In this document: piece after piece, positions 1-9,871 of the stretch | Layout: the number at the start of each line of letters is the position of its first letter | How positions within the stretch are numbered: the stretch's first letter is position 1 | Assembly: GCA_025765595.1 (NCBI GenBank) | Contig: JAIVFH010000245.1 | Coordinates: 1-40,088, forward strand | Reading direction: 5' to 3' | Length of the DNA: 40,088 nt | Origin: Obelidium mucronatum | Lineage: Eukaryota > Chytridiomycota > Chytridiomycetes > Chytridiales > Chytriomycetaceae | Notes under the pieces: generated by a model | Databases searched by the model: none | What the model was told of the DNA's origin: nothing | What the model saw: the letters and a program-made list of their open reading frames with translations, nothing else | Translations under genes and position numbers: made by a program

Positions 1-1410
1 GATCCGAAGGCCCCGTAACAGACGGTATATCAAGAGTAACCATATCATTCAGAAAGACTCCATTCATGCCACCAAACAACAACCTGGTTTCCCCGAACAA
101 TCAGACTATGGCCCTTCCTTCGAACAAACAGACTCGACGGAACGTCAACGTATGACCACGTCTGACAAGACAAGTCGTAAAACTGAAACTGTTGTGAAAA
201 GCATGGGATGTTGTTGTCGCTTGTGCTTGTGAGTGTTGTGGGGTACCCGCCCCCAATAACCATCGTATCCGAGTTTTAATGGAGATGGAAAAGATTGCGC
301 GTAGGACATGGATTGTTCGAAAGGTTGAGGTGGTCCGTTGTACCAAATATTGGCGTCGATTTGGAATTGTAGTGTTGGTTGAAATGGCGATTCTGCAAAT
401 CTGTATCCACCAGTGAAGAAAAGCGAGTTGGTGGCGTTATGGTATACTCCAGTGGGTCCCCATGAAGGAATGGAGAATTTGGTAAGATTTTCCATGCAAA
501 GGTATCTAATTTGTTGTCGTTTGTTTTGAGTGTGCGATAGTTCAAAACACCGTCTTTTCAATTGAACTCAACTCAAATCCAAGACAAACAGCATCCTCGA
601 AAGTTCAAATGATTGCGTGCTGGCGCCAAAGTTCCGCGCTCTGGTTGACGAAAAGTCCATTTCAACGATGCTGTATTTTGGAAAAATCCAGGGTGATGAA
701 AAAAAAAAAAAAAAAAAAAGAATTGCCCAACCCGCGATTCAAACGAAATCACTTACTAAAGTTATAAATTAAAATGTCATTGAGCATCTCAGAATACGAG
801 TTGAGAGTATGACCGGCTGTGATTATCATAAGATCTCGCGTTGAATCGTAAACAGCCGAATGTAGCTCTCGCGGTACGAATCGAGTTCTATTGAAGCGAC
901 CTATATGAATACATTGTTACTATAAGTGCCGAGGTGCTTCAAGAAAAAAAAAAATCAGTTGTTATACTTTGTTGACAAAATGGACCACTGTGGAATTCAT
1001 CGCAATCACAAGTCCCCTTGACACAGGAACCACCACCATTGCAATCGGAATTTGCCTTGCAGACTTCATTTGCAGCTATTTTTTGATAAGAAAAAATCAA
1101 CCAGTTGGTGAGAGCTTTTGTGTATAATTCAATTCCTGGAGGGAAGGGAAGGGGGGAAAACTCACGAACAAAGTTGAACACGGCCAAAAACCCTCTCCTC
1201 GTCACAGCACCATCGCTCTTGAACTGAATCACAAAGTTATTCAAAGACGACACAAAGACATCCGAGTATCCAAAAACAGCGCTTCGATTCCCACAAAACT
1301 GGCCCACAAGATTTGTGGCTGTGACTGTGCCATCAAACACGAAAACAAAGTCCCAACCACATTCGGTATCAATGAATGCAAAGTCAACCTTTGAAAGTAA
1401 TATTTAAAAT

Positions 1411-1450
<40 letters not shown>

Positions 1451-1789
1451 GTGTGTGTGTGATGCGCGATAAAAAAAAAAACTCACCACCGACACGTAAC
1501 CAGGAGGCCCTCGAAACACCCACTGACACGCCATATTATTCTGATACGTCATATTGATCCGCGATTCCGATCCATCGTCATTTGAATTTGCCGCAATCAC
1601 TCCATTCAACTGTGCCGATGGAATCGTGTAGCTTCCGCGACAGTGTCCTGTTCCTTGCGGTGGCGCCCATTGCAGATTTTTGATTGAGTTTGCATCAGTT
1701 TGGAGTTGCATTGTTTGTGTCGTTGATAGAATCAGAATCAAAAAGATCCGACAGAGTATTCTTCTTGAGGAGCATTGAAATGTTGCCAT
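1..1789 (-). CDS. Attractin-like secreted CUB-EGF-Kelch protein (3' end off window; Kelch part frame-broken)
   Basis: The start is the ATG at 1789, followed by a hydrophobic signal peptide (about residues 10-25). Exons by splice phase are 1789-1487, 1388-1168, 1075-968, 900-757 and 670 onward. Exons 1-2 encode a CUB-like domain (motif ECGWDFVFVFDG), and exon 3 an EGF-like module with six Cys (CKANSDCNGGGSCVKGTCDC). Exon 4 encodes the first Kelch blade (RELHSAVYDS...ITAGHT). Further Kelch blades follow (ATNSLFFTGGY; MVIGGGY; LLFGGMNGVFLND), but they lie in different frames. At least two one-base shifts, near 280 and near 90, are needed, and the region 560-670 is also unclear. CUB-EGF-Kelch order is that of attractin/MEGF8-type extracellular proteins. 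A TATA-like run lies near 1888-1901. The gene may be real with assembly indels, or a decaying copy. Confidence 0.6.
1413..1460. repeat. 37-nt G homopolymer followed by (GT)n
   Basis: An uninterrupted run of G from 1413 to 1449 continues into five to six GT units. It lies inside intron 1 of the attractin-like gene (C-run on the coding strand). Runs this long are unstable and are hard to sequence, so the true length is uncertain. Confidence 0.9.
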
Positions 1790-1977
1790 AGGAATGTTTT
1801 TTTTTCCAAAATAGGTTTGTCACCATGAAATAAAAACAACAAATAACAAGAGTGATAAAAGATATTTGGTAGATATACACGCAATTTTATATATATATAA
1901 AGTTGTTAAAGCAAGCAAATGATGTGGAAAAATATATAAATTAAAGTATAACAGTGTTGTGGGTGTTTCTTTTCGAC

Positions 1978-2292
1978 TCAAAAGTCAATAACTGCTGCAT
2001 TGAATGGCGCCGTTCTGGCTGGTGTAGGGGTAGGCGTGATGCAATCAAAGGCAAAAGTTTGCGTTACAGTCACAGTTACTGTTGGCAACGTAGTCACGAT
2101 AGTGGTAGCCTCATTGATAATTGTCGTCGTGACGACAGTTGTAACAACTGGAAAAAAAAAAAGAATAGGAATGAGTTAAAAAAAATAAATATAATGAAAT
2201 TGAATCCAATTGATCCTACCAGCATTTCCTCCTGGGAGGGCATTGACAGTAGAAGTCGCAGCAAGGATGACAGCAAGGATTGGAGCAATCAT
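1978..2292 (-). CDS. Small secreted Thr/Val-rich protein, 80 aa
   Basis: There are two exons, 2292-2220 and 2147-1978, with a GTAGGA donor and a CCAG acceptor; together they give 81 codons including the stop. The ATG at 2292 opens a clear signal peptide (MIAPILAVILAATSTVNA). The mature part is short, rich in Thr and Val (VVTTVVTTT; PTVTVTVTQTF), and has a single Cys. A TATATAAG element on the minus strand lies at 2493-2486, about 195 bp upstream, so the 5' leader may be long. I do not recognise a family; a small secreted or wall-associated protein is the most that can be said. Both exon phases fit and the stop follows cleanly, which supports it being a gene. Confidence 0.6.
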
Positions 2293-2654
2293 TTTCTTGG
2301 AGTTTTTTTTTTTTTTTTTTTCTTTTTTAAACGACAGCGATAGGTCTTCATTTTTAACGTGTTTAGGTTGTTTGGCGGGAATAAGGGTTTTGGTGGCGGG
2401 GTTTAAGCGGGAACAGCTCAAAGAACCAAATCCCGCCAAAAAAAAAATTGAATTCCGAGTCCAGACGCCAATCAAATGTATTGAACTTATATATGGGGGA
2501 CACATGATTTAAAATGATGCTCTCTAGTTTTATCCTCTCGTCTTTGTGATAAGACTTTTAACAATTTAAAGACCAAGATGAATTTGTGAGAATCGCGATT
2601 TGAGAAGACTCTGCAATTAAAAAAAACCAGATATTCTTTTTAAACCCCCGCCCT
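2293..2654. other. Intergenic, promoter side of the small secreted gene
   Basis: AT-rich with long A and T runs. It must hold the promoter of the small secreted gene (minus strand) and the 3' end of the MFSD5-like gene. No other coding signal is seen. Confidence 0.5.
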
Positions 2655-4340
2655 TTATTGATCTTTTGCTACAGCAACATAATCACCCTTCACAGCACCC
2701 ATCTGAACACCACCCCCTTCCTCATCACCATCCTCCTCATTCCTCGCCGGACTACCACCCCCCGCAGCCCCACCACCAACACGCCCACTCAACGACAACT
2801 GCAACACCAAACAAACCCAAACCAACCCCACACAAACACTAAACACGACCGAATGCGACAAATTATGCGTCTCAAACAAAATAACACAAACAATCAAGTT
2901 CAACGGGATCCGGAAGATATTCATGACGCTGGAGCGGACTGCTTCGGGGATGTAATTGGACCGGACTGTTGACATGGCGGGGAAGTAGAGGCCGACGCAG
3001 AATTCGTAGAGGTTGAAGGAGAGGAAGAGGTGGTGTTCGTTGTGCTTTGAGTTAAGAGATAGAGAGTGTGGGAGAAAGAGAGAGAAGAAGAAGAAGAAGA
3101 GTGTGAGGTTGTGTGTTTGTATACGTAAAAAAAAAAAATTTGATCAAAGGAAAGCTTACTTGGAAAGCAATAATACACAAAAAGGCCACAGCCGCGATCC
3201 CCAAACACAAATGCAAAATCGCATCCGCCTTCCATTTCAACCCCCCAATCAAGAAACTAAAAACAATACTTCCCATCATGGTTGAAACCATGAAGGAGGC
3301 AAAAATGATTCCGTAAGGGATCACGCTTCCCTTCTTGACAACCGCTTCTACAGCCACGCTCCACATGAATATGAAAATGTACATTCCGCCTTCAAAGAGG
3401 GATTGTGTCATTCCTGTGGCAAACATTGCAAAGTCGTTGCGGATGACTGTGAAGCCGTCGATTAGGGAGCCGAATGTTCCATTGTCGTTTGTGTGCTAGA
3501 GTTTGTGTAAAGAAGATTTAAAGCAAAAGAATACAATAGAATAAAAAAAAAGAATACATACACTTTGAGATCCATAGTTTTCATTCCAAGTACCCATCAC
3601 AACCACAGCCGACAAGACAAACACCATGATGGCCATCACAAAAGGAGAAACAAGACCAAACTTGTCGACCGTATGATTTGCAATGACACCACTCAGAATA
3701 GCGACGAACCCATTTCCAAAGGTTGTATAGGCAAATGTGTCTGAAAGTTCAGCGTCGGAGAAACCTCTGGAAAAGTGTTCGCTGATCATCCAGGATTCAA
3801 AGACTGAGAATAAAAGAGATGTTGCGATTCCACCGAGAATTCTACCGAAAGCGAGAATGGCGAAATTGGGACTGAGTTTTGTTGCGCATGACAGGGAGTA
3901 GGTGATTGCAAACACATAGGACAAGTTACGTCTGCCGCTGCAATTATTATTTTGAGTAAGAGTTAAGTGGACGATGACTCGAGATCATGAGAATGAGTCA
4001 ATGCACCACTCAACTATTTATCTGCCATGGAGCCAATCAAAGTCCCAAATACGGCCGATGACAGGAAGCCAAACACAAACAGCTGGCCAATGGCACCGAC
4101 CGAGTATCCGTACGATCGATACAGTGCATAGAGGTAGGGGCCCTGCAGCCAGTCTCCAAACATGTTGAGCAGGTAAACGACAAGAAAGTTGCGTCTGAAG
4201 GAAGCCAGTCTGGCCTCGGTCTTTGTGTCTGCGGGAGAATTGCGGGACAGTTGCTTCAGCAGCCAAGAGCGGTTCTGGAGGACAACCGCCACTGCACAGG
4301 AGACACAGAGAATGGCCAGCGTGTCATTGTAGAAAGACAT
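2655..4340 (-). CDS. MFSD5: MFS transporter, MFSD5/molybdate-anion transporter family, 475 aa
   Basis: There are four exons, 4340-4015, 3937-3562, 3495-3160 and 3044-2655, all in phase; the first donor is GTTGAG. The N-terminal half matches the MFSD5 (MFS_5) pattern: FLVVYLLNMFGDWLQGPYLY, then GTLIGSMADKYGRRN across the first splice junction, then LSCATKLSPNF, GRILGGIATSLLFSVFESW and WNENYG. The second half has ALFEG-like QSLFEGGMYIFIFMW, IIFASFMVSTMMGS and VGLYFPAMSTVRSNYIPE. Length and about 12 membrane segments fit the family (about 450 aa). Family members transport molybdate-type anions across membranes; substrate here is inferred. The C-terminal tail is Gly/Glu-rich and probably cytosolic. 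Its start codon lies only 20 bp after the stop of the upstream gene on the same strand. Confidence 0.88.
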
Positions 4341-4342
4341 TT

Positions 4343-4375
4343 TTTATTGAGTGTGTTTCATCAGTGCAATTTATT
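4343..4375 (-). terminator. Two AATAAA polyadenylation-type signals between two minus-strand genes
   Basis: Read on the minus strand, AATAAA occurs at 4375-4370, just before the stop of the prenyltransferase-like gene (TGA, 4363-4361), and again at 4348-4343, directly before the MFSD5-like ATG at 4340. The 3' end of the upstream transcript must therefore fall in or beyond the start of the next gene. Confidence 0.4.
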
Positions 4376-5359
4376 CTCGGCCACCACTGCCACTGGCAAA
4401 CCAAACCACTTGAGCACACGCAGGGCACGCAGGGTGACAGCAGCAGATGGCATCCCTGCTCCCTCGTGGGTTGTGAGCCAGGTGCGGCCCGGGGGCTCAA
4501 AGTCCAGCAGCCACTTTCCGTCTGGCAGCCGCTTGCCAGCGACCAGATCAACGGCTTCGCGCAGGCGGCAGTCGGGGCCCACAGCGTCAAACAGCGACGC
4601 GTCGCGGAAGAAGTCGAGTGCGCGCAGCACGCTGTAGCGCCAGCGGCTGGGCGCCGAAAACTGAAGAAAATTTGCATTTGCGACTTTGTGTGTTGACAGC
4701 CGCTTGAACAAATGCCGCGCGAGGAGAAATTCCTGCGCCGCCGCGCGCGCCGCCCTGGACTCGGGCGTGCCGCCAGTGGCTTTTTCGAACTGCAGAAGAC
4801 CCTCGAGGACGTTGATGGTCGAGTCGAACGACGCGCGGGTCGACCCGTGGTATCGCTCGCAGTTCCAGCCGCCTTCCGTCTGCTGCTCGCCAACAAGTCT
4901 TTCCACGAGCAGAGACACGTCTACGCCAAAGTACGCGCCGTCCGCAACAACCCGGCCATTGATGCATTCCTCTGTCTCTCCCTCAAAGTACACTCGTCCG
5001 CCATTCTCTTGGTCCCATCGGCAGTTGACTGCCAGCTTCTGGATCCTCTCTTGAACTGTGGGGGATGCTGGATCTAACCCCATTTCCCGTAGCTCGGAGA
5101 GTACCGAAAAAGTCGCAGTGTATGGCTGTCCTTCTGCTTTCCAGTCCGCTGCAGTGAATCCTTTTGGGACAAAGGCGCCTCCTGCCCATTGGCCGTCCTC
5201 ATCTTGGTAAGACAGCAACTTGCTTCCCCATCCTTCAAACTCTACTTTGCAACGCTCCTTCTGCCACTCGGATTCCGGCAAGTCCAGTAAATCTCGTTGT
5301 ACTTGCCAGCGAATCGATGGATCGGCAGCAAGCAGCCATTCAATGATCGGATCTTTCAT
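4361..5359 (-). CDS. Prenyltransferase/squalene-oxidase-repeat protein, bacterial type, 332 aa
   Basis: A single uninterrupted ORF starts at the ATG at 5359. The N-terminus (IEWLLAADPSIRWQVQRDLL, then GWGSKLLSYQDEDGQWAGG) and the later repeats (GQPYTATFSVLSELREMGLD; VEQQ-like GEQQTEGGWNCERY; STINVLEGLLQFE) match bacterial, especially actinobacterial, proteins annotated as squalene-cyclase-like or prenyltransferase-repeat proteins. They form an alpha/alpha-toroid fold. I see no DxDD cyclisation motif, so true terpene cyclase activity is unlikely. There is no signal peptide. The gene has no intron and is clearly more GC-rich (GCG/CGC-dense) than the flanking genes. Both facts suggest horizontal transfer. 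Its biochemical role is unknown. Confidence 0.75.
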   Translation of the reverse strand: MKDPIIEWLLAADPSIRWQVQRDLLDLPESEWQKERCKVEFEGWGSKLLSYQDEDGQWAGGAFVPKGFTAADWKAEGQPYTATFSVLSELREMGLDPASPTVQERIQKLAVNCRWDQENGGRVYFEGETEECINGRVVADGAYFGVDVSLLVERLVGEQQTEGGWNCERYHGSTRASFDSTINVLEGLLQFEKATGGTPESRAARAAAQEFLLARHLFKRLSTHKVANANFLQFSAPSRWRYSVLRALDFFRDASLFDAVGPDCRLREAVDLVAGKRLPDGKWLLDFEPPGRTWLTTHEGAGMPSAAVTLRALRVLKWFGLPVAVVAENKLH

Positions 5360-5834
5360 TTATATTTTTTTTTATTTCGTTTTTTATTTCATATTATTCA
5401 CTCTCTTCCTTCTCATACGTACTTTGTGACTGCTCTACTTACATGCCACTAGACGAAAATAGATTCAAGTGAATGTAGTAAAGGCAGCGTGTGGCATGTT
5501 CAAAATTCAATTAAAGTGGCGTTCGACCGAAAATAAGCCACCAAATTCATCAATCACCAGATCACCACCCATCACCACATTGACAAATGCATTCGGATGC
5601 TTGATAACTGACTCCCTTCAACCAAAAACCATTGGAATCGCATGATACAAGCCAGAAACTTGGTCCGTCGACGGAACTCCTTCGATGCGGAAGAAGGTGC
5701 CTCTCAATCACGTTTATGTCACAAGACCAGAGTCACGAGATGGCATCAGAAATAATTCCATCAAACGGCTATATAACCGAGAGACTCCGGCCCTTCAACA
5801 AAGTATCAAATCAGTTTCTTCTTCAACCTTCTCT
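5360..5834. other. Divergent promoter region
   Basis: It separates the minus-strand prenyltransferase-like gene from the plus-strand fungalysin gene. The side next to 5359 is a T/A-rich stretch. Repeats of CATCACCA occur around 5555-5580. The TATA box of the fungalysin is at 5770-5776. No gene is seen. Confidence 0.55.
5770..5776 (+). promoter_or_regulatory. TATA box of the fungalysin gene
   Basis: TATATAA lies 59 bp before the chosen ATG at 5835, similar to the spacing seen at other genes in the window. Confidence 0.5.
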
Positions 5835-7320
5835 ATGCACTCCCCAAGCTTCTTCCTCGGTCTCTTGGCCATTGCCTCAACCGTCCAGGCTGGACCTGTG
5901 CAAAAGACCAAGCCTTCCTTGCCAGGGTTCTACCAACCAGTTGCTTCCACTGTGGACGTTCCACCAACCCAGTCTTTCATTTCCACCACTTTGAATGCAA
6001 ATGAAGCTGTTACCGCTGCCACAAACTACCTCGTCTCGAGTCTCAACGTTGACAGCAGCGACGTCAAAGTCTCCAACTCGTAAGTACAACAAGAAAAAAA
6101 AAGCCCCTCTCTATTCTTGATTTCCCCTAACAATAATAACATAGTGTTTACTCTGCCGATGCCAAGACTTACCACATCCACTACACCGAAACCTTCCACG
6201 GCCTCCCCATCGCCAACGCAAACTCCAACGTCAACATTGACGCTTCCGGAAACATTCTCTCCATCCACCAATCGTTTGTCCCCGCCGAAATCAAGAACAA
6301 GGCTGTCCCCGTTGGAAAACGTGATGCTCCCGTGATTCCGGTTCAACAAGCCGTTCTCAACTTTGCGGAAGCAAAAGGTTTAAAGACTACGGATAAGTTG
6401 ACGGTTTCGAATAAGGGTGACAATAGCTTTACTGTTTCGGGGGCTTCGTTTGCCTTGTCTCCGATCCGGGCTTCTGAAAAGTATTATCAGACTGGTTCGG
6501 GGTTGGTTCACGTTTGGGATATTAGTGTCGAGCAGAAGGATGTCTGGTAAAAAGTTTTCTCTTTGGTTGTGCCTTTTTGGGTTACTAATACTTACAAACA
6601 AAAAAACAGGCAAAACGTGTTTGTCAACACTGAAAACGGAGAAATCGTTGGAGTTTCCAACTGGACCGCCGACTTCCAGGAAGGAACCGCCTCATCAGAA
6701 GCCCCCATCCAACGCCGCGATGCCACCTCCGACTCCACAAAAGCACCCACCCTCGTCGCCCGTGCCGCCAACGCCATCTACAACGCCATCCCCATTGGAA
6801 AACGCAACCCTTCCCAAGACCAACTGGTTCAAATCAGCAACCCATCGAACCCAAACGCAAGCCCCAACGGCTGGCACAATGCCCGAAACGACTTGTCCGG
6901 AAACAACGTCTACGTCCAATCGAACCCGTCTTCGATTTCAAATGTGAATCAGCTCAAGAACTTGCCGAGACCTTCGAACGCGAATTTGGTCTTCAACTAC
7001 CAGTTTGATGCTGCCAAAGGTACAACTGACCAGCAGAACCGCGATGCCGCGTCGACCAATTTGTTTTACGTCAATAATGCTGTTCACGATATCTTTTACA
7101 ACTTTGGGTTTACGGAGGCTGCTGGAAACTTCCAGGATGATAATTATGGGAAGGGCGGTGCTGGGAACGACGCTGTCGTTGCCACTTCGCAGGATGGATC
7201 TGGAACCAACAATGCGGATATGACTACTCCTCCAGATGGTCAGAACGGAAAGATGAGAATGTTTTTGATGACCTTGTCGACTCCAGGACGTGATGGAAGT
7301 TTGGAGAATGATATCATCGT

Positions 7321-7353
<33 letters not shown>

Positions 7354-8328
7354 CGTTTGTTTTCTGATTTCAAAGCTTTCTAACAACACATCAATATCCT
7401 AAAGATTCACGAATATGGACACGGTCTTTCCAACCGTTTGACTGGTGGCCCAGCCAACTCCAACTGCCTACAAACCACAATCAGTGGAGGAATGGGTGAA
7501 GGATGGAGTGACGTTGTCGGATTCCTCTTATCCATGCCAGCCACCCACACCCGCAACAGCGATTACACCATGGGAGCCTGGGCCTTCAACAGACCCAACG
7601 GAATCCGTCAATACCCATACTCCACCAGCTTGACCCGAAACAGACACCTCCTCTCTGACTTGAAGACACTCACCGAAGTACACGCAGTGGGTGAAATCTG
7701 GGCCACTGCTCTGTACGAAGTCCTCTGGAACATGGTGGACACCGCCGGGTTCACGGCCCCCGCGGATTTCATCAACAGCAGCAACGCTGGCACGGGAAAC
7801 ACGGCGCTCCTCAAGCTTCTGATTGCGGCCATGAAGATCCAGCCATGTAACCCAGACATGTTCCAGGCCAGAAACGCTATTATTACGGCTGATAAGCAGT
7901 TGTATGCTGGGAAGTTTACTTGCGATATTTGGAAGGGTTTCGCAAAGAGAGGGTTGGGTGTTTCGGCTACGAGTAGTTATGTTGATAACTTTGATGTTCC
8001 GGCGGAGTGTAAGGGGGTTCAGCCAACTACTGTGAGAACCACTACCACTACTACGACTACTACTACTGCTGCTGCCACTACTACTAAGGCCGCTACTACT
8101 ACTACTAAGGCTGGTACCACTGTGGTTCCAACGACTGTCGTTCCAACCACCACCACCACTACTACCACCACGTCTGCTAAGCCAACTACGACCGCTTCTG
8201 GCTCTCTTGCCGGAAAGCCATGTACCAGTTTCGGTGCTAGTCAATGTTCTGGTGGAATCACTTACCAGTGCGCTTACTACAACTCTTCTAGCTTGACTTG
8301 GGGAGAATGGTACAAGGGTGGATGCTGA
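5835..8328 (+). CDS. Secreted M36 metallopeptidase (fungalysin) with Thr-rich linker and Cys-rich tail, 759 aa
   Basis: There are four exons, 5835-6079, 6145-6546, 6610-7318 and 7405-8328, all in phase. The ATG at 5835 opens a signal peptide (about residues 1-19). An FTP-type propeptide follows, with dibasic sites (GKRDAP, GKRNPS) that could be processed. The zinc site is HEYGH at residues 454-458, and the third ligand is the Glu of GEGWSD (about 484). The 26-residue gap between them is that of fungalysins. The catalytic domain ends near residue 670. It is followed by a Thr-rich linker (about 675-715) and a roughly 40-residue module with four Cys and aromatic residues (GKPCTSFGASQC...GEWYKGGC). 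That module looks like a small carbohydrate-binding domain, but I cannot assign it. Role: extracellular protein digestion, with the tail perhaps anchoring the enzyme to a wall or substrate (inference). Confidence 0.93.
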
Positions 8329-8381
8329 AAACAAACAAGTGCCGCCTTTTCTTTTTTGACTGAACCAACAAAAAAAAAGAA

Positions 8382-9871
8382 GTGAAAGTGACTGAAGAAC
8401 GAAGAAGTAAAAAAAATAAAGATACTATGAGTTTCAAAGTAACTATTATTGTGCTTTTTACTACGGATCAGTTTGGATGCAGAGGTATGCTTGTTGTTTG
8501 TGGGGCTTTGAATTTGGGCGGTCAGGTGTTGGTGAATGTGGGGTTGGTTGTACGGAACATTCCTCTTGTGATGCTGGTCTGAGTTTTTTTTTGCTTACTT
8601 TGTAACCAAACTGCCCTAATTAATTCTTTCTCTCTGTCTCTTTTTTATCAATTTTGTAGGGTCGTTTATTGTTTGGCATTGGCGGGGAGAGTGTGAGTGT
8701 TGCTCAGGCTGTCATGATTTCACATTGTTTTGAGGGAAAGAGTCTCCTGCTGGCTACATCCATGAGTTGAGTTTGTGAGTAAAAAAAAAAAAAAAGACAA
8801 GGAGACTGTGTTTTCTTCTGTTTTTTTTTCATGTTCTGTTCTGTTTTCGATTGACTTTTTTTCGGACTTTTTATCACAAAAAGGTGCATTCTTTTCCAAA
8901 CTGGGTTCGATCGTGAATGCAATTTTATCTCCTCTGATTGATCGCTATTTTGGAATCGAAACTGCAATCTTTGGAGCTACTCTTGCTTGCGCTCTCTCCT
9001 TCGCGGCGTCGGTTATGCTGTTTAGCTTGACGGGAACATCAATACCATTAAGCACAGCTCCAAGTCTAGCAGTTATTCCCGACGAAACGACGCCACTCCA
9101 AATGGGCGATACGATACCAAGCCACCCCGTGGAGGAGGCAGAGAGTCTTGGACTATGTGAAACACTATCACATTTGCCAGTCGCGTTTTGGGTGGTTTGC
9201 TTGGTATATACAATGTTCTGCGGCCCGTATTATTGTTTCAATAATACAGCGCTGGATTTCTTGGTTAGTAAATGGTATTTGAATGATACAGTTACAGCGG
9301 GACTCGCGATGAGGTATTACAACAGAAATACCTGGCATCGTACACTTAAAAAAAATGATCTTTCAGCATTCCAGGAACCGTATCCACCGGCTTCCTAACA
9401 ATCTGTGGATCTCTTTTGAACGCTGATTACCACGGATCAGTCATTCTACTCCTCAGTCTGATTACAATCACGGTTATCCACCTCCTTCTTGGATTCACAC
9501 CAATCTCCCCAATTATTCCATTCATTGGCCTTGGCGTGATGGGCGCCATTAATCTGACGCTGACGTACCCATTCGTCAACCGCATCATCAAGCGCCATGA
9601 ACATACGCTGCGTAATCCTGGATCTCGCGTGGCCGTGAAAATGTTGGGCGCCGCGTATGGAATCTGTGGATGTGCAATGAATTTGTCGTTGACATTGATT
9701 CCGCTCTGTGTGGCGTGGATATTAACGGCTAGTGCGGATGCGGGAGGAGGAGGAGTAGATGGGGATGGGTTGGTCAAGTGGAGTGTTTTGGAGGTTTTTT
9801 ATTCGGTTTTGTCAGGGGTTGGGGTGGGTGGTGCTGTTTGGTTGGTTTTTGATGGAGTACAAGGAACATAG
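8382..9871 (+). pseudogene. 5'-truncated MFSD1-like MFS transporter
   Basis: Coding segments with good splice sites are (8382/about 8460)-8576, 8660-8765, 8884-9313 and 9367-9871. They give GRLLFGIGGESVSVAQ, FFSKLGSIVNAILSPLIDRY, CFNNTALDFLVSKWY and AAYGICGCAMNLSLTLIPLC, closely parallel to the intact paralogue at 14360-16114 and sharing its intron positions (after the GES-containing exon, and within the Met-Arg-Ser codons). The first two membrane segments, about 70 residues in the paralogue, are missing. The homology begins at about 8465, only about 140 bp after the fungalysin stop, so there is no room for the missing exons. Apart from the lost 5' end, the frame is intact over about 400 codons. 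It is either a recent truncated pseudogene or a gene using an unusual start (ATG 8382). Confidence 0.65.

Noticed and set aside
2655..2975. Plus-strand Thr/Pro-rich ORF (2658-2972)
   Set aside because: Antisense of the last exon of the MFSD5-like gene, whose reading is supported by family motifs.
4223..5077. Several open frames on the plus strand over the GC-rich gene
   Set aside because: High GC leaves few stops; only the minus-strand frame shows a family pattern.
7528..8334. Minus-strand ORF of 268 codons
   Set aside because: Antisense of fungalysin exon 4 and its Thr linker.
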